A DNA stretch of 49,596 bases from an uncultured Prevotellaceae bacterium (GCA_902788605.1 CADAKX010000033.1:1-49596); one strand, 5' to 3'; positions 7,626 to 15,866 are shown, numbered from the stretch's first letter. Made by a program: numbers and translations. The notes: generated from the sequence alone by a model not told the origin.

Positions 7626-8954
7626 ATGCTGATAATGATTTTGCAACTGCTCATTGTATTAGGAGCATTATGGCTAGGATCGCGATACGGATCACTTGCC
7701 CTTGGAGCCATCTCAGGCATCGGACTGGCCCTGCTTGTATTGGGGTTTGGATTGAAACCAGGCAACCCGCCTACGGATGTCATCTATATCATCATCGCCG
7801 CCGTGACCTGCGCAGGCATCATGCAGGCTTCAGGAGGTATGGACTGGCTCATCCAGATTGCCGAGAGACTGCTGCGCAAGCATCCCGATCGCATCACCTT
7901 CCTAGCCCCTCTGTGCACGTTCTTCCTTACCGTATTGGTAGGCACAGGCCATGTGGTTTACACCCTGATGCCTATTATCTGTGATATTGCCCTAAAGAAA
8001 GGCATCCGCCCCGAGCGGCCGTGTGGCGTGGCGAGCATCGCCTCGCAGGTAGGCATCACCTGTTCACCGATAGCCGCCGCCGTAGTGGCATTCGTAAGTA
8101 TTTCCAATGCCAACGGCTTCGACATCACCATCCCACAGGTGCTGATGGTCAGCATCCCCGCCTGTCTGTGCGGACTAATGGCAGCAGCAACCGCTTCCTA
8201 TAAGCGCGGACTGGACCTCGATAAAGACCCCGTTTTCCAGGCTCGTCTGCAGATTCCCGAGCAGCGCGAGTTTATCTATGGCAGCGGTGCCACCACCCTT
8301 GACAAGGTGATTCCCGTCGAGGCCAAGCGTGCCGTCTATATTTTCTTGGCAGCCCTCGGCGTCATCGTATTGTTTGCCGCTGTTCCCTCCCTACTCCCTT
8401 CGTGGGATGGCAAGGCGTTGAAGATGAACATCGTCATCCAGATTGTGATGATCACGGCCGCAGCCCTGATGATTATCTTCTGTAAGGCATCGCCCAAGAA
8501 AGCCGTAGCTGGTCCCGTCTGGCAGTCGGGCATGGTGGCAGTGGTAGCCATCTATGGCATTGCATGGCTGGCCGACACCTATTTCTCTAACTATCTGGGC
8601 GAGATGCAGTCAATGCTGACGGAGATCGTCAAGGAATACCCGTGGAGCATCGCGTTTGTCTTCTTTCTGGTCTCTGTGCTCATCAACTCACAGGGAGCCG
8701 TCGTCGTTGCCATGTTGCCCCTGGCCTATTCCCTCGGTATCGAAGGAGCGGTACTCCTGGGTGTACTGCCATCGGTCTATGGCTACTTCTTCATCCCCAA
8801 CTATCCATCAGATATTGCCACGGTGAACTTTGACCGTTCCGGCACCACCGTCATCGGCAAATATCTGCTGAACCACTCGTTTATGATGCCCGGACTGGTA
8901 TGTGTCACCACATCTACTATCGTGGCATATCTTCTTTCCATGCTTTTCTATTAA
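7626..8954 (+). CDS. Anaerobic C4-dicarboxylate transporter, DcuA/DcuB family
   Basis: A 442-residue polytopic inner-membrane transporter with about 10-12 hydrophobic segments. The DcuA/B family features are present: the early MDWLIQIAERLLRKHPDRI stretch, VGTGHVVYTLMPII, and ERPCGVASIASQVGITCSP. The family exchanges or exports fumarate, succinate, malate and aspartate, which suits an anaerobe that makes succinate. A cytidylate-kinase-like gene follows 21 bases later and is probably cotranscribed. DcuA and DcuB cannot be separated from sequence alone. Confidence 0.93.
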   Translation: MLIMILQLLIVLGALWLGSRYGSLALGAISGIGLALLVLGFGLKPGNPPTDVIYIIIAAVTCAGIMQASGGMDWLIQIAERLLRKHPDRITFLAPLCTFFLTVLVGTGHVVYTLMPIICDIALKKGIRPERPCGVASIASQVGITCSPIAAAVVAFVSISNANGFDITIPQVLMVSIPACLCGLMAAATASYKRGLDLDKDPVFQARLQIPEQREFIYGSGATTLDKVIPVEAKRAVYIFLAALGVIVLFAAVPSLLPSWDGKALKMNIVIQIVMITAAALMIIFCKASPKKAVAGPVWQSGMVAVVAIYGIAWLADTYFSNYLGEMQSMLTEIVKEYPWSIAFVFFLVSVLINSQGAVVVAMLPLAYSLGIEGAVLLGVLPSVYGYFFIPNYPSDIATVNFDRSGTTVIGKYLLNHSFMMPGLVCVTTSTIVAYLLSMLFY

Positions 8955-8975
8955 TAACACATACATCATAAAGAT

Positions 8976-9599
8976 ATGAATAAGAACGAAAAATTTGTTA
9001 TCACCATCAACCGCGAGGCGGGGTCAGGAGGACGTACCGTAGGCGCAAAACTTGCAGAGAAACTGGGCGTTCCCTTTTACGATAAGGCTCTCATACAGGC
9101 ACTCATGGAGAAATACCACCTGACCGTTGAGGAGATCGAGAGTCTGAAAGGACGCAAGCACGACTGGTGGTCAGAGTTCAAGCGCGTGGTAGGCATTGAT
9201 CGATCCATGGCCGACTCTGTCATCGACACCCCCGACATGTATAACGCCGCCGACATCTTCAGAAGAGAAGTGGAGATACTCAAGGGCATTGCCGAGTCTG
9301 AGTCGTGTATCATCGCAGGCCGCAGCGGATTCTTTATCTTTGCAGACCACCCCAACCACCTGAACATCCTGATTACGGCCCCCCTCGAACAGCGCATCCA
9401 GCGCATCGTGAGAAAACAGGGCGTCACTGCCGAGGAGGCGAGGAAGATCATAAACAAAATCGACATCTCGCGCGAAAACTATATCAATAAGTTTACGGCT
9501 ACCTCACGCTACGATGCCCGCAACTACGACCTTGTCATCAACATGGAGGGCAAGACCGAAGACCAGATTGCCGATATGATACTCATGTATATCGGATAA
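8976..9599 (+). CDS. Cytidylate kinase-like family protein
   Basis: A 207-residue P-loop kinase-like protein. The N-terminus VITINREAGSGGRTVGAKLA gives a Walker A region of the modified cytidylate-kinase-like type (REAGSGG), followed by VPFYDKALI. The later SGFFIFADHPNHLNILITAP and the Arg-rich EQRIQRIVRKQG resemble the LID region. The substrate is unknown; canonical Cmk has GPxGxGKs, which is not kept here. It lies 21 bases after the transporter gene and is followed at once by a terminator. Confidence 0.88.
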   Translation: MNKNEKFVITINREAGSGGRTVGAKLAEKLGVPFYDKALIQALMEKYHLTVEEIESLKGRKHDWWSEFKRVVGIDRSMADSVIDTPDMYNAADIFRREVEILKGIAESESCIIAGRSGFFIFADHPNHLNILITAPLEQRIQRIVRKQGVTAEEARKIINKIDISRENYINKFTATSRYDARNYDLVINMEGKTEDQIADMILMYIG

Positions 9600-9602
9600 G
9601 GG

Positions 9603-9661
9603 AAAGGCTCACAACAATTTGAATACGGGAAAGGCCCACATTGAGTTGTGAGCCTTTCTTT
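9603..9661 (+). terminator. Terminator after the transporter/kinase-like operon
   Basis: A perfect 13-bp inverted repeat (9603-9615 with 9645-9657) surrounds a 29-base loop and is followed by a T-rich run. It may also serve the convergent gene at 9672 in reverse. Confidence 0.8.
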
Positions 9662-9671
9662 ATTCTTCTTA

Positions 9672-10559
9672 TTATTTCCCTGTCAGCGCCTTGATTTGCG
9701 GGGGAGTCAGCTTACCTGAGTTGATAAACTCCTGCATTATCTCATTGAGGCTGCGCTCCATCTGCTCGCTGATGCTATAGTCCCATGTCTTGGCCTCCTC
9801 GATGCTGACTTGCACGCCACCTTTGTTGTGACTGTTGTCCAGGCAATAGAGCGTGACCTCGGGATGCACTTTCTGCAAATAGGCGATGCGGCCTTGGAAA
9901 AGCGGATAGCAATACACATAGTAATAAAGGCTCATGGCGCGATTTGACCTGATGATTCGGTTTATCATGTTGGTGAACCCCGTCTCGGGATCATTATGCA
10001 CATACACGATACTGGCTTTGAAGCCGCGGTCTTGCACCATCTTCAGGCGTGACTCAAACGATGGTATGCTGATGAAGGCCCCGTCATACACCAGTCCTGC
10101 CTTACTTGCCATCTCTTTCAGCTTAGGATTGTTTCTCAGGGCCGTTGACTTGCCCGCTGCCGTCGGCCCCATCATAAAGAAGACGGTCCTGTTGCCTTCC
10201 GCCTCGGCGCGGTCTATCAGTTTTATCAATACCAGACTGTCTATCTGTCGGCTTGCCATGATATAATCGGTGACGTTCAGGCCGTTGTATCCAATGCTTT
10301 TCAGTTCCTCGCGCACGTCGTCCGGATCCAGGATATTGCCACCCTTCATTAGATACGAATTGGCCAGTGAGTCCAGATGCTCACCCACCCATTGATAGGC
10401 GGCACGGCCCGTGATCACCAGCTTGGCAGAGTCGGCATTCTCGTTGGCAGCATTGGAGAGCTCTGCTGCCGACACCACCATCATCTGGCAGAGCATCAAT
10501 GGCACCAGGAGCATCATCCTCATGACAGTTTTCATCGCGTTAGTACAGTCTTTTTTCAT
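9672..10559 (-). CDS. Exported zeta-toxin-like P-loop kinase
   Basis: From the ATG at 10559 the product is 295 residues. The N-terminus is a signal peptide (basic MKKDCTNAMK, hydrophobic MMLLVPLMLCQMMVV, then SAAEL; likely cleavage after SAA). The mature part has a clear Walker A, FFMMGPTAAGKST, followed by YDGAFISIPSFESRL, SIVYVHNDPETG and an Arg-rich NRIIRSNRAM, the layout of zeta toxin and related small-molecule kinases. A P-loop kinase outside the cytoplasm is odd because ATP is scarce there. No antitoxin gene is visible beside it. A longer ORF to 10613 crosses the promoter box and is rejected. The family call is from motif order only. Confidence 0.72.
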   Translation of the reverse strand: MKKDCTNAMKTVMRMMLLVPLMLCQMMVVSAAELSNAANENADSAKLVITGRAAYQWVGEHLDSLANSYLMKGGNILDPDDVREELKSIGYNGLNVTDYIMASRQIDSLVLIKLIDRAEAEGNRTVFFMMGPTAAGKSTALRNNPKLKEMASKAGLVYDGAFISIPSFESRLKMVQDRGFKASIVYVHNDPETGFTNMINRIIRSNRAMSLYYYVYCYPLFQGRIAYLQKVHPEVTLYCLDNSHNKGGVQVSIEEAKTWDYSISEQMERSLNEIMQEFINSGKLTPPQIKALTGK

Positions 10560-10581
10560 TAGGTATTCACGTTTTTCTGTG

Positions 10582-10589
10582 CAAATATA
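10582..10589 (-). promoter_or_regulatory. -7 promoter box of the exported P-loop kinase gene
   Basis: TATATTTG on the minus strand lies 22 bases before the ATG at 10559. No good -33 TTTG is seen. Confidence 0.65.
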
Positions 10590-10653
10590 CAATTTTTCCT
10601 GATGACAGCACATAAAAAGGGGGAAAATATTTCATTTCCCCCGTTTATGCTAT

Positions 10654-11100
10654 CTATTTTACGGTAATCCACACGGGCTCACCGCGGTCTTTGGCTTCCA
10701 CGATTTTCTTCTTCAGACGATGAAGCCAGATGCGCGAATCGACAACCTGACCCACAAGTTTGTTCTTTCCCACGAGGATACAGCCTTCGGTGTCGTTGCA
10801 GGTGTTGCCAGCATGGATGCGGATGCCGCTGAAGTTGGGCACGCCCAGCAGGATGGGCAGCCATTGCTCGAACTTAGGCGAATAAGAGATAACCACGGCG
10901 TAGCGCCCTTCGGGAATGGCCGAGCGGCCTTTTATCTTGTGACCGCCGTGGGCATAGTCGCGCCAGGTGGGTTCCAGTGTGTCGCAGAAATACTCCTCCT
11001 TTTCGTAGGTCTTGTATTCCTCGCTCACCTCTTTAATGATGGCAAGCCTACCTATCGTGTAGGTCTTGCGCTTTGCTATTCTAGTCAATACTAATTCCAT
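10654..11100 (-). CDS. DUF5675 family protein
   Basis: A 148-residue protein matching the DUF5675 pattern: an N-terminal strand set, YFCDTLEPTWRD, KIKGRSAIPEGRYAVVIS, then GVPNFSGIRIHAGNTCNDTE and GCILVGKN. The H...G...GC arrangement recalls L,D-transpeptidase-like active sites, but that is only a resemblance. In Bacteroidales such genes often sit beside HU-like, smalltalk and BT4734/DUF3987 genes, as here, sometimes in the place of an amidase. No signal peptide is visible. It probably ends the minus-strand transcript that starts near 14187. Confidence 0.85.
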   Translation of the reverse strand: MELVLTRIAKRKTYTIGRLAIIKEVSEEYKTYEKEEYFCDTLEPTWRDYAHGGHKIKGRSAIPEGRYAVVISYSPKFEQWLPILLGVPNFSGIRIHAGNTCNDTEGCILVGKNKLVGQVVDSRIWLHRLKKKIVEAKDRGEPVWITVK

Positions 11101-11107
11101 GATTTCA

Positions 11108-11135
11108 ATTCTTAATTCTTAGTGCTTAATGCTTA
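11108..11135. repeat. Period-7 tandem repeat, four copies
   Basis: Four heptamers of form NTNCTTA lie between the DUF5675 gene and the BT4734/DUF3987 gene, directly before the octamer array. The same heptamers (ATGCTTA) occur inside the giant gene at 49513-49540. Confidence 0.8.
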
Positions 11136-11152
11136 ATTGATAGGTGCTTATT

Positions 11153-11184
11153 GTGGCAAAGTGGCGTTGTGGCAATGTGGCATC
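11153..11184 (+). repeat. Array of four GTGGCNNN octamers
   Basis: Four head-to-tail octamers start at 11153, 11161, 11169 and 11177. With the leading AGGTGCTTA (11142-11150) the first 34 bases match 20621-20654 with two mismatches. The last octamer overlaps the stop codon of the BT4734/DUF3987 gene. Confidence 0.85.
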
Positions 11185-13435
11185 ACCTTTCACCGTTCAC
11201 TTTGACCTTAGCCCAGTGTTTGCTATCGGTCTTCTCAATCCAGCCATCACGACGCCAGCGGGTGATGATGTTGCGCAAGGCTGACTCGCCGCAATAGCCG
11301 CGCTTCAATGCCCGCAGATCGTCCATCGAGAACGAGGGTGCCAACTGGTCAAAGATGGAGTGGTTTGCACCATAGCGCTGACATTCATCCTGCGCGTTGA
11401 CATACTCATTACGGAGTGCCTCGCCAAAGACCTTTATCTGCTGGTCCAGACAGTATTGAGCCATCATCAGCGCAAAATCGATGCATGCCTTGTTCTCACG
11501 GGCGCACCCAGAAAGCATGTGGAAGATGACCCCGCAGCGGAAGCCGATGACAGCCGCACGCTTGCGATACGTGTCCTTTACGTGGTCAATGTCCTTGGCA
11601 GCCTCCACGCGCTTTTCCTCTACCCATGTCTCGATGGCCTTGCGCAAACGAGGCACATCAACGAGACCTGAAAACGAGCGCAACCGTTTGACGGCCTCCT
11701 GAATCCTTGCCTCGTCCTCTGCCGAACGCTTGCCAAATTTCGGCATTTTCGAGAAAGAAGCGTCAGGCATCTCGGCCACCAAGATTCGCGAAGAAAGTCC
11801 GTTTTCGATGTTGTCTGACTTGAAGCACTTTCTCAAGGCCCCGTTCGTGCCGAGCATCGTCCAGTTATAGGCTACATTCACCACGCCCGACTCTGCTGCA
11901 TCAGAGTTATAGTCCTGTCCCCACTCGCCATTGTCAAAGCCCAGACGATAGATGTCGTACTTGCTGCTCCATGAACCAGCACCGTTCGTTTTGCGAAGGG
12001 TGTCCAGTTCCTCGCCGAAGCTATACAAAGTGTGTCCCTGCGCATTCTTGAATCGCTTCAACAGCGTGGAACACGATACTGTAACGGGCACAACGCGAAT
12101 CAGCACATGCGGGTCTTCTGGAGCCTTCTCGTTGGCCTTGCGGCTTTTCTTGCGCTCCTTCCACTCTTCCTCGCGCTTGCGAGCCAAGGCATCCTCTTCA
12201 TCCAGTTGGCGCTTCCAGATGTCAACGGCATTCTTCACTACTGATTTGTTACTGGCCTGCTCACCTCGGATAATACTCATCAGCCCCAATCGATGGGTGT
12301 TTCCGTCGCAATACTCAACCGTTACTTGGTCAGCATAAGCAGCGCAGATGGGCATAATGCCGCAAAGTACAGGCATGTGCATCGAGACAGGCACACCAAC
12401 CAAGGATTCTTTCAAACCGATGGGCAGGGCTTTGACATTGACCTTCACGCCAGTCTCTTCGGCTACGGCTTCTGCATCCTCGATTTCATCAGGATTGATG
12501 CCAAGTTCCAAAGCGTCGATGATGCCCTGCATCACCTTCGAAACGCCCTTTGGCTCTTCCTTGCAAGCCGAGTCAACAACTGATTTAAGTTCCACATCGG
12601 AAAGTCCGAAACGAGGCATCACCTGCATCAACACCTCCTTCTTGTTGTCGCAGATGGCTCGGAGGTTGACAGCCAGTTTGTGAAGTTTTACGTTACGCTC
12701 GCCCTCAGCAGGCTCACCACCATTCCTACGCCACCACTCGGAGATAATAGAGGTATAAGGAATGCCCTTGAACGACGGCGCAGATTTGAGCTCTTGTTCG
12801 CCCGGCTCAGATTTGAGCTCAGCTTCAACCAATCCAATTTTGGATTCGTTGGCAACCGGCGCAGATTTGCGCTCGTTGGATGTCAAGGAAAAATTTCCTT
12901 CGCATTCCTCACTCACCTCGAACAGCTTCGGATTAACATACTTTGTATGATCCTCAGGCACCATATAGATGCACCTCGAAACGTCCTTTACAGCCGCATC
13001 GGGCGTGAATCCCGTAGCCTCTTTCATCAGTTCCTGTGCCGTTTCAGGTGTCATCCCTTCTGGCAACTCCACCAGCACATGAGTACCTCGGCGAACCGAT
13101 TCTTCAATGAGCAGCGGCATCAATGGCGACTTTTCCAAGAGTCGGGCACAGATTTCATCGGTGTGTCCCTTCTCGTCAAAGTCCAGCATCAGGCGGTTCA
13201 AGGGACGGACGGCATCGGCTATGGCCCTGTGGTTATCCTTAAACTCCGCGCAATGAGGCGTCCACACTGGCAGGCGATGCTTCAACTCGTCGTCACCTTT
13301 CTCTATACGTGCGCACATCTGCTGTAGCCAAGGCTCACGGCGCATCTTCTCCCAATCCTCCCTTGTGGCAGGGATGGCGGGGGCACCATGCCCCCTGCCT
13401 ATGCACGTAAAAATCATCCCTCTTACTGCTTCCAT
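11183..13435 (-). CDS. BT4734/BF3469-type primase-like protein with DUF3987 domain
   Basis: A 750-residue protein. Residues ~60-190 resemble the BT4734/BF3469 (VirE-like) domain, a derived archaeo-eukaryotic primase fold: LMLDFDEKG (DxD-like motif), RRGTHVLVELP (His motif) and VKDVSRCIYMVPE (D..R motif). The C-terminal DUF3987 region (~330-750) has a degenerate Walker A, IRGEQASNKSVVK, and a B-like FGEELDTL. Between them (~200-230) lies a low-complexity Ser/Glu/Lys-Pro stretch. Such proteins sit in mobile or satellite-like loci and are predicted replication initiators or helicases; function is not proven. It overlaps the upstream gene by 13 bases. Confidence 0.85.
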   Translation of the reverse strand: MEAVRGMIFTCIGRGHGAPAIPATREDWEKMRREPWLQQMCARIEKGDDELKHRLPVWTPHCAEFKDNHRAIADAVRPLNRLMLDFDEKGHTDEICARLLEKSPLMPLLIEESVRRGTHVLVELPEGMTPETAQELMKEATGFTPDAAVKDVSRCIYMVPEDHTKYVNPKLFEVSEECEGNFSLTSNERKSAPVANESKIGLVEAELKSEPGEQELKSAPSFKGIPYTSIISEWWRRNGGEPAEGERNVKLHKLAVNLRAICDNKKEVLMQVMPRFGLSDVELKSVVDSACKEEPKGVSKVMQGIIDALELGINPDEIEDAEAVAEETGVKVNVKALPIGLKESLVGVPVSMHMPVLCGIMPICAAYADQVTVEYCDGNTHRLGLMSIIRGEQASNKSVVKNAVDIWKRQLDEEDALARKREEEWKERKKSRKANEKAPEDPHVLIRVVPVTVSCSTLLKRFKNAQGHTLYSFGEELDTLRKTNGAGSWSSKYDIYRLGFDNGEWGQDYNSDAAESGVVNVAYNWTMLGTNGALRKCFKSDNIENGLSSRILVAEMPDASFSKMPKFGKRSAEDEARIQEAVKRLRSFSGLVDVPRLRKAIETWVEEKRVEAAKDIDHVKDTYRKRAAVIGFRCGVIFHMLSGCARENKACIDFALMMAQYCLDQQIKVFGEALRNEYVNAQDECQRYGANHSIFDQLAPSFSMDDLRALKRGYCGESALRNIITRWRRDGWIEKTDSKHWAKVKVNGER

Positions 13436-13875
13436 ACCGTTTCCTCCTTTCTGGTCTTCATGTAACTCAATACCTGGTCAGCCTCCTCCTGATAGAGGGT
13501 CTTGGTCAGCGCCAGCCCGTACTTCTTCGGGAACTTAAAGGTGACATATACGAACTCCTCCGAGATGCGACGACGGCCATCACCAGGTCTTACCTGCGGA
13601 CGCGTCATCTTCACCACTCCGTGAGGTGTCTCGTAAAGCACTTCGTGCATAGGACCGTTGGCACCATCGTTATAGCGCTTCACACGGGTACGCCCATCGG
13701 CATCCACCTCGATACCAGCACGGTAGCGCACGCGCTCGCCGTTGGTCACCTGCTTCTCATCCTCCCAAGGGCATGGATAGACGTTGATGTCGCCGTTGGT
13801 CATGAAGTTAATACTGCCGTCCATCTTGACGTTCTGTTGTAGAATATTCTTTTTGAAAATAAATGGTTTACGCAT
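13423..13875 (-). CDS. Hypothetical protein upstream of the primase-like gene
   Basis: A 150-residue soluble protein, not recognised. It is rich in charged residues, with a basic N-terminus (MRKPFIFKKNIL), a central GxEVDADGRTRVKRYNDG stretch, RPGDGRRRI and a C-terminal helix (LTKTLYQEEADQVLSYM). The 13-base overlap with the primase-like gene implies coupled translation and a shared role, for example a DNA-binding partner; that is inference. Codon use matches the primase-like gene, not the AT-rich restriction operon. Confidence 0.75.
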   Translation of the reverse strand: MRKPFIFKKNILQQNVKMDGSINFMTNGDINVYPCPWEDEKQVTNGERVRYRAGIEVDADGRTRVKRYNDGANGPMHEVLYETPHGVVKMTRPQVRPGDGRRRISEEFVYVTFKFPKKYGLALTKTLYQEEADQVLSYMKTRKEETVWKQ

Positions 13876-13990
13876 TGTTTTTGGGTTTTGCGAGTGAAGA
13901 AGCCTTTGGAAACGCTGGCCAGCTTTAACTCATGAGATTTCTTCAGCTCACTTCGCCCAGATTAATACTGATGTTTGTTGACGATCCTTT

Positions 13991-14131
13991 TTAGAACATG
14001 TGGTTCATGAAGCGAAAGTCCTTCTTCGTGTTTCTTGGCATCTGACACCGATTCATCAGCGACAGCTGACGACGAGCATTTGCTGCGATGGTGCCATGTG
14101 CGATTGCGATGCGATTTCTTGTGCGACTCAT
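13991..14131 (-). CDS. Small basic protein, 46 residues, first gene of the primase-like operon
   Basis: ATG at 14131 gives a 46-residue Arg/Lys/Asn-rich product (MSRTRNRIAIAHGTIAANAR ... KKDFRFMNHMF). A TACCTTTG box lies 55 bases upstream and a leader hairpin (14151-14156 with 14164-14169) precedes it, supporting a real transcript. Basic composition suggests nucleic-acid binding, but nothing is recognised. The longer open frame to 14215 runs through the promoter box region and is not used. Confidence 0.5.
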   Translation of the reverse strand: MSRTRNRIAIAHGTIAANARRQLSLMNRCQMPRNTKKDFRFMNHMF

Positions 14132-14150
14132 AATTGTTAGTTTGTTTAAC

Positions 14151-14194
14151 GTCGCCCCCTTCAGGCGACCTTTAAGATTTCTGGTGCAAAGGTA
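14151..14194 (-). promoter_or_regulatory. -7 box and leader hairpin of the primase-like operon
   Basis: TACCTTTG on the minus strand (14187-14194) is followed in the leader by a 6-bp GTCGCC/GGCGAC hairpin (14151-14169). No convincing -33 TTTG is seen. Confidence 0.65.
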
Positions 14195-14226
14195 GAATTC
14201 GATTGATGACGACAATTTTTGATTCT

Positions 14227-14265
14227 GGTATTTTTCTTATTTATTTGTAGAAAAAGAAAAATACC
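14227..14265. repeat. Perfect 12-bp inverted repeat
   Basis: 14227-14238 pairs exactly with 14254-14265 around a 15-base AT-rich loop, just upstream of the -7 box at 14187. It could be an operator or a hairpin; no T run on either strand makes it a clear terminator. Confidence 0.6.
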
Positions 14266-14290
14266 TCTGATAATCAAAGAATTACAAATG

Positions 14291-14326
14291 AAAAAAAACG
14301 AGTATCTTCATGATTGAAAATACCCG
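14291..14326 (-). terminator. Terminator after the two-gene unit 14372-15681
   Basis: On the minus strand a 12-bp stem with two G-T pairs (14315-14326 with 14299-14310) and a 4-base loop is followed by eight T (14291-14298). Confidence 0.82.
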
Positions 14327-14371
14327 CTTATCGCTTAAAATCCGTTTTCGATTGAAAACAGCCTTATTTAA

Positions 14372-15019
14372 CTAATTTTCGATTGGCCGAACCGGATTAT
14401 CGACTGAGTTGTTTACATATTCGATAATCCAGTCCGTATAATACACTTTCCGGCTGTCGCCCATATATTTGGCCAGCGTCTTCGCCTCTTTCGTATTATC
14501 CGCGCCCGTACCATAATACATACGCGCAACGGCCAGAGCACTCTTTTTAAGCACGCCTGCCGTTGAGAGCGCACCCATCACGTGGCCCTTCACCTGTAGC
14601 CTCAAGTCTTTGTTAGCCCAAGCCTCAGCAACTTCATCACGACAATCTGATGCCATCAGGTCTTCTATCAGCTGATTACGCCAAGCCACTGTGAATCGTT
14701 TCTTGTCCATGCTCACCTTGTCGAACCACTCCATTGCAAGCAAATCCTGAAGATTCCTCTTCGGAGCAAAGTAGTTCAGTCCAGGACAAGCTGGGGGTGG
14801 CAGCTCCGATGGGCGCGATTGATTGTTGGCCGATGCTGGAGAACCGACAATACGACCACACTGCCGAGCTTCACGTCGCTCGGCATACTGCTCCATCAAA
14901 GAATCGATGCCGTGTTGTAATGCACCCATGGCTCTGCCCGTCAGCACATTTCTTGCGTCATCGAATCCCAACGAAGCTATCAGTTCCTCAATCCCTTCCG
15001 TGGGAATGTCTATTCTCAT
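14372..15019 (-). CDS. Hypothetical protein
   Basis: A 215-residue soluble, mostly helical protein, not recognised. It has a Pro/Ser/Asn-rich linker near residues 60-80 (ANNQSRPSELPPPACPG), and charged helices on both sides. The last 80 residues contain MYYGTGADNTKEAKTLAKYM. It overlaps the upstream gene by four bases (ATGA), so the two are translationally coupled. It lies between the restriction operon and the primase-like operon and may belong to either cargo. Confidence 0.7.
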   Translation of the reverse strand: MRIDIPTEGIEELIASLGFDDARNVLTGRAMGALQHGIDSLMEQYAERREARQCGRIVGSPASANNQSRPSELPPPACPGLNYFAPKRNLQDLLAMEWFDKVSMDKKRFTVAWRNQLIEDLMASDCRDEVAEAWANKDLRLQVKGHVMGALSTAGVLKKSALAVARMYYGTGADNTKEAKTLAKYMGDSRKVYYTDWIIEYVNNSVDNPVRPIEN

Positions 15020-15681
15020 TGATCCCAGGTTAGGCGATCAAGTTCTATCTGATTGATTATTTCTTCGTATTCTTTCTGATCCGTCTTGAAGTGGATATTT
15101 ACGCGACGGTCGGTGAAATGCTCCCAATCATACCACAAGTCGGCCAACTTGTCTTCCAACTCTTCGCGTGTCTCGGCCTCACAATAGATTGGATACTGAC
15201 TATTTCCGTTGTCACGACAGAGAATTTTTCCTTCTTTCTCCTCAAAGACAAGTAATATCTCATGATTATATTCCTTGATAAGCAATGTGCCGCGAAACTT
15301 GGGGATAGCACTTAAATCCATGAATTTAATCTCATTGTCGAGTAGAGTCTCATATAGCGACCTAGCTTTCTCTAAATAGTCCGTCTCGTTCTCGATACCC
15401 CAATTGCGACGAACCATACGGAAGAAGAAGAAAATATCTACCTCTTTATCATCGTCACTACATAGCACGTCGCAATCAGTCAGCTCCGCATTATTCCATA
15501 CCACACCTCCAGGCGCATTCCAATATTTCACAATTGGGTGACTGTGCGACTCCAGCTTGTAGGAGCCATCCTCTCCCTTTACGGTCTCATATACTATCAG
15601 CGTGGCAATATGTTTACCAACCTCGCCGTTGCAGTGAATGTATTCGTACGGCTCTTTTAGATTCAATATCTGTGTTTCCAT
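15016..15681 (-). CDS. Hypothetical acidic protein
   Basis: A 221-residue acidic cytoplasmic protein with many Glu, Asp, Tyr and Trp, not recognised. Segments such as DCDVLCSDDDKEVDIFFFF and the C-terminal ELEDKLADLWYDWEHFTDRR look like an alpha/beta immunity-type or adaptor protein, but this is a guess. It has its own TACCTTTG box 20 bases upstream and is coupled by a four-base overlap to the next gene. The pair ends in a terminator at 14291-14326. Confidence 0.7.
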   Translation of the reverse strand: METQILNLKEPYEYIHCNGEVGKHIATLIVYETVKGEDGSYKLESHSHPIVKYWNAPGGVVWNNAELTDCDVLCSDDDKEVDIFFFFRMVRRNWGIENETDYLEKARSLYETLLDNEIKFMDLSAIPKFRGTLLIKEYNHEILLVFEEKEGKILCRDNGNSQYPIYCEAETREELEDKLADLWYDWEHFTDRRVNIHFKTDQKEYEEIINQIELDRLTWDQ

Positions 15682-15700
15682 ATCATCTTTAATTTATCTG

Positions 15701-15708
15701 CAAAGGTA
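15701..15708 (-). promoter_or_regulatory. -7 promoter box of the two-gene unit 14372-15681
   Basis: TACCTTTG on the minus strand, 20 bases before the ATG at 15681. It directly follows the T run of the upstream terminator-like repeat. Confidence 0.7.
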
Positions 15709-15709
15709 C

Positions 15710-15866
15710 AAAAAATCCAGCTCGTTATAGCAATGAGCGGGAGAAATTTTTATAAAAAATATATCATGTACAAATCACGTGGACAAAGAGAGCACAATTG
15801 GGGTCTGCTGTGCACTCAAAAATCCCACTCATATTATAGCAATGAGCGGGAAAAATCTTTATAAAG
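15710..15866 (-). terminator. Duplicated terminator hairpins after the restriction operon
   Basis: Two ~47-bp near-copies lie at 15710-15756 and 15818-15866. Each contains TTATAGCAATGAGCGGG and can fold on the minus strand into a GC stem followed by T5-T6. The copy at 15818-15850 has a 9-bp stem with one mismatch; the other a 6-bp stem plus a bulge. They terminate the HNH transcript in tandem. Confidence 0.7.
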
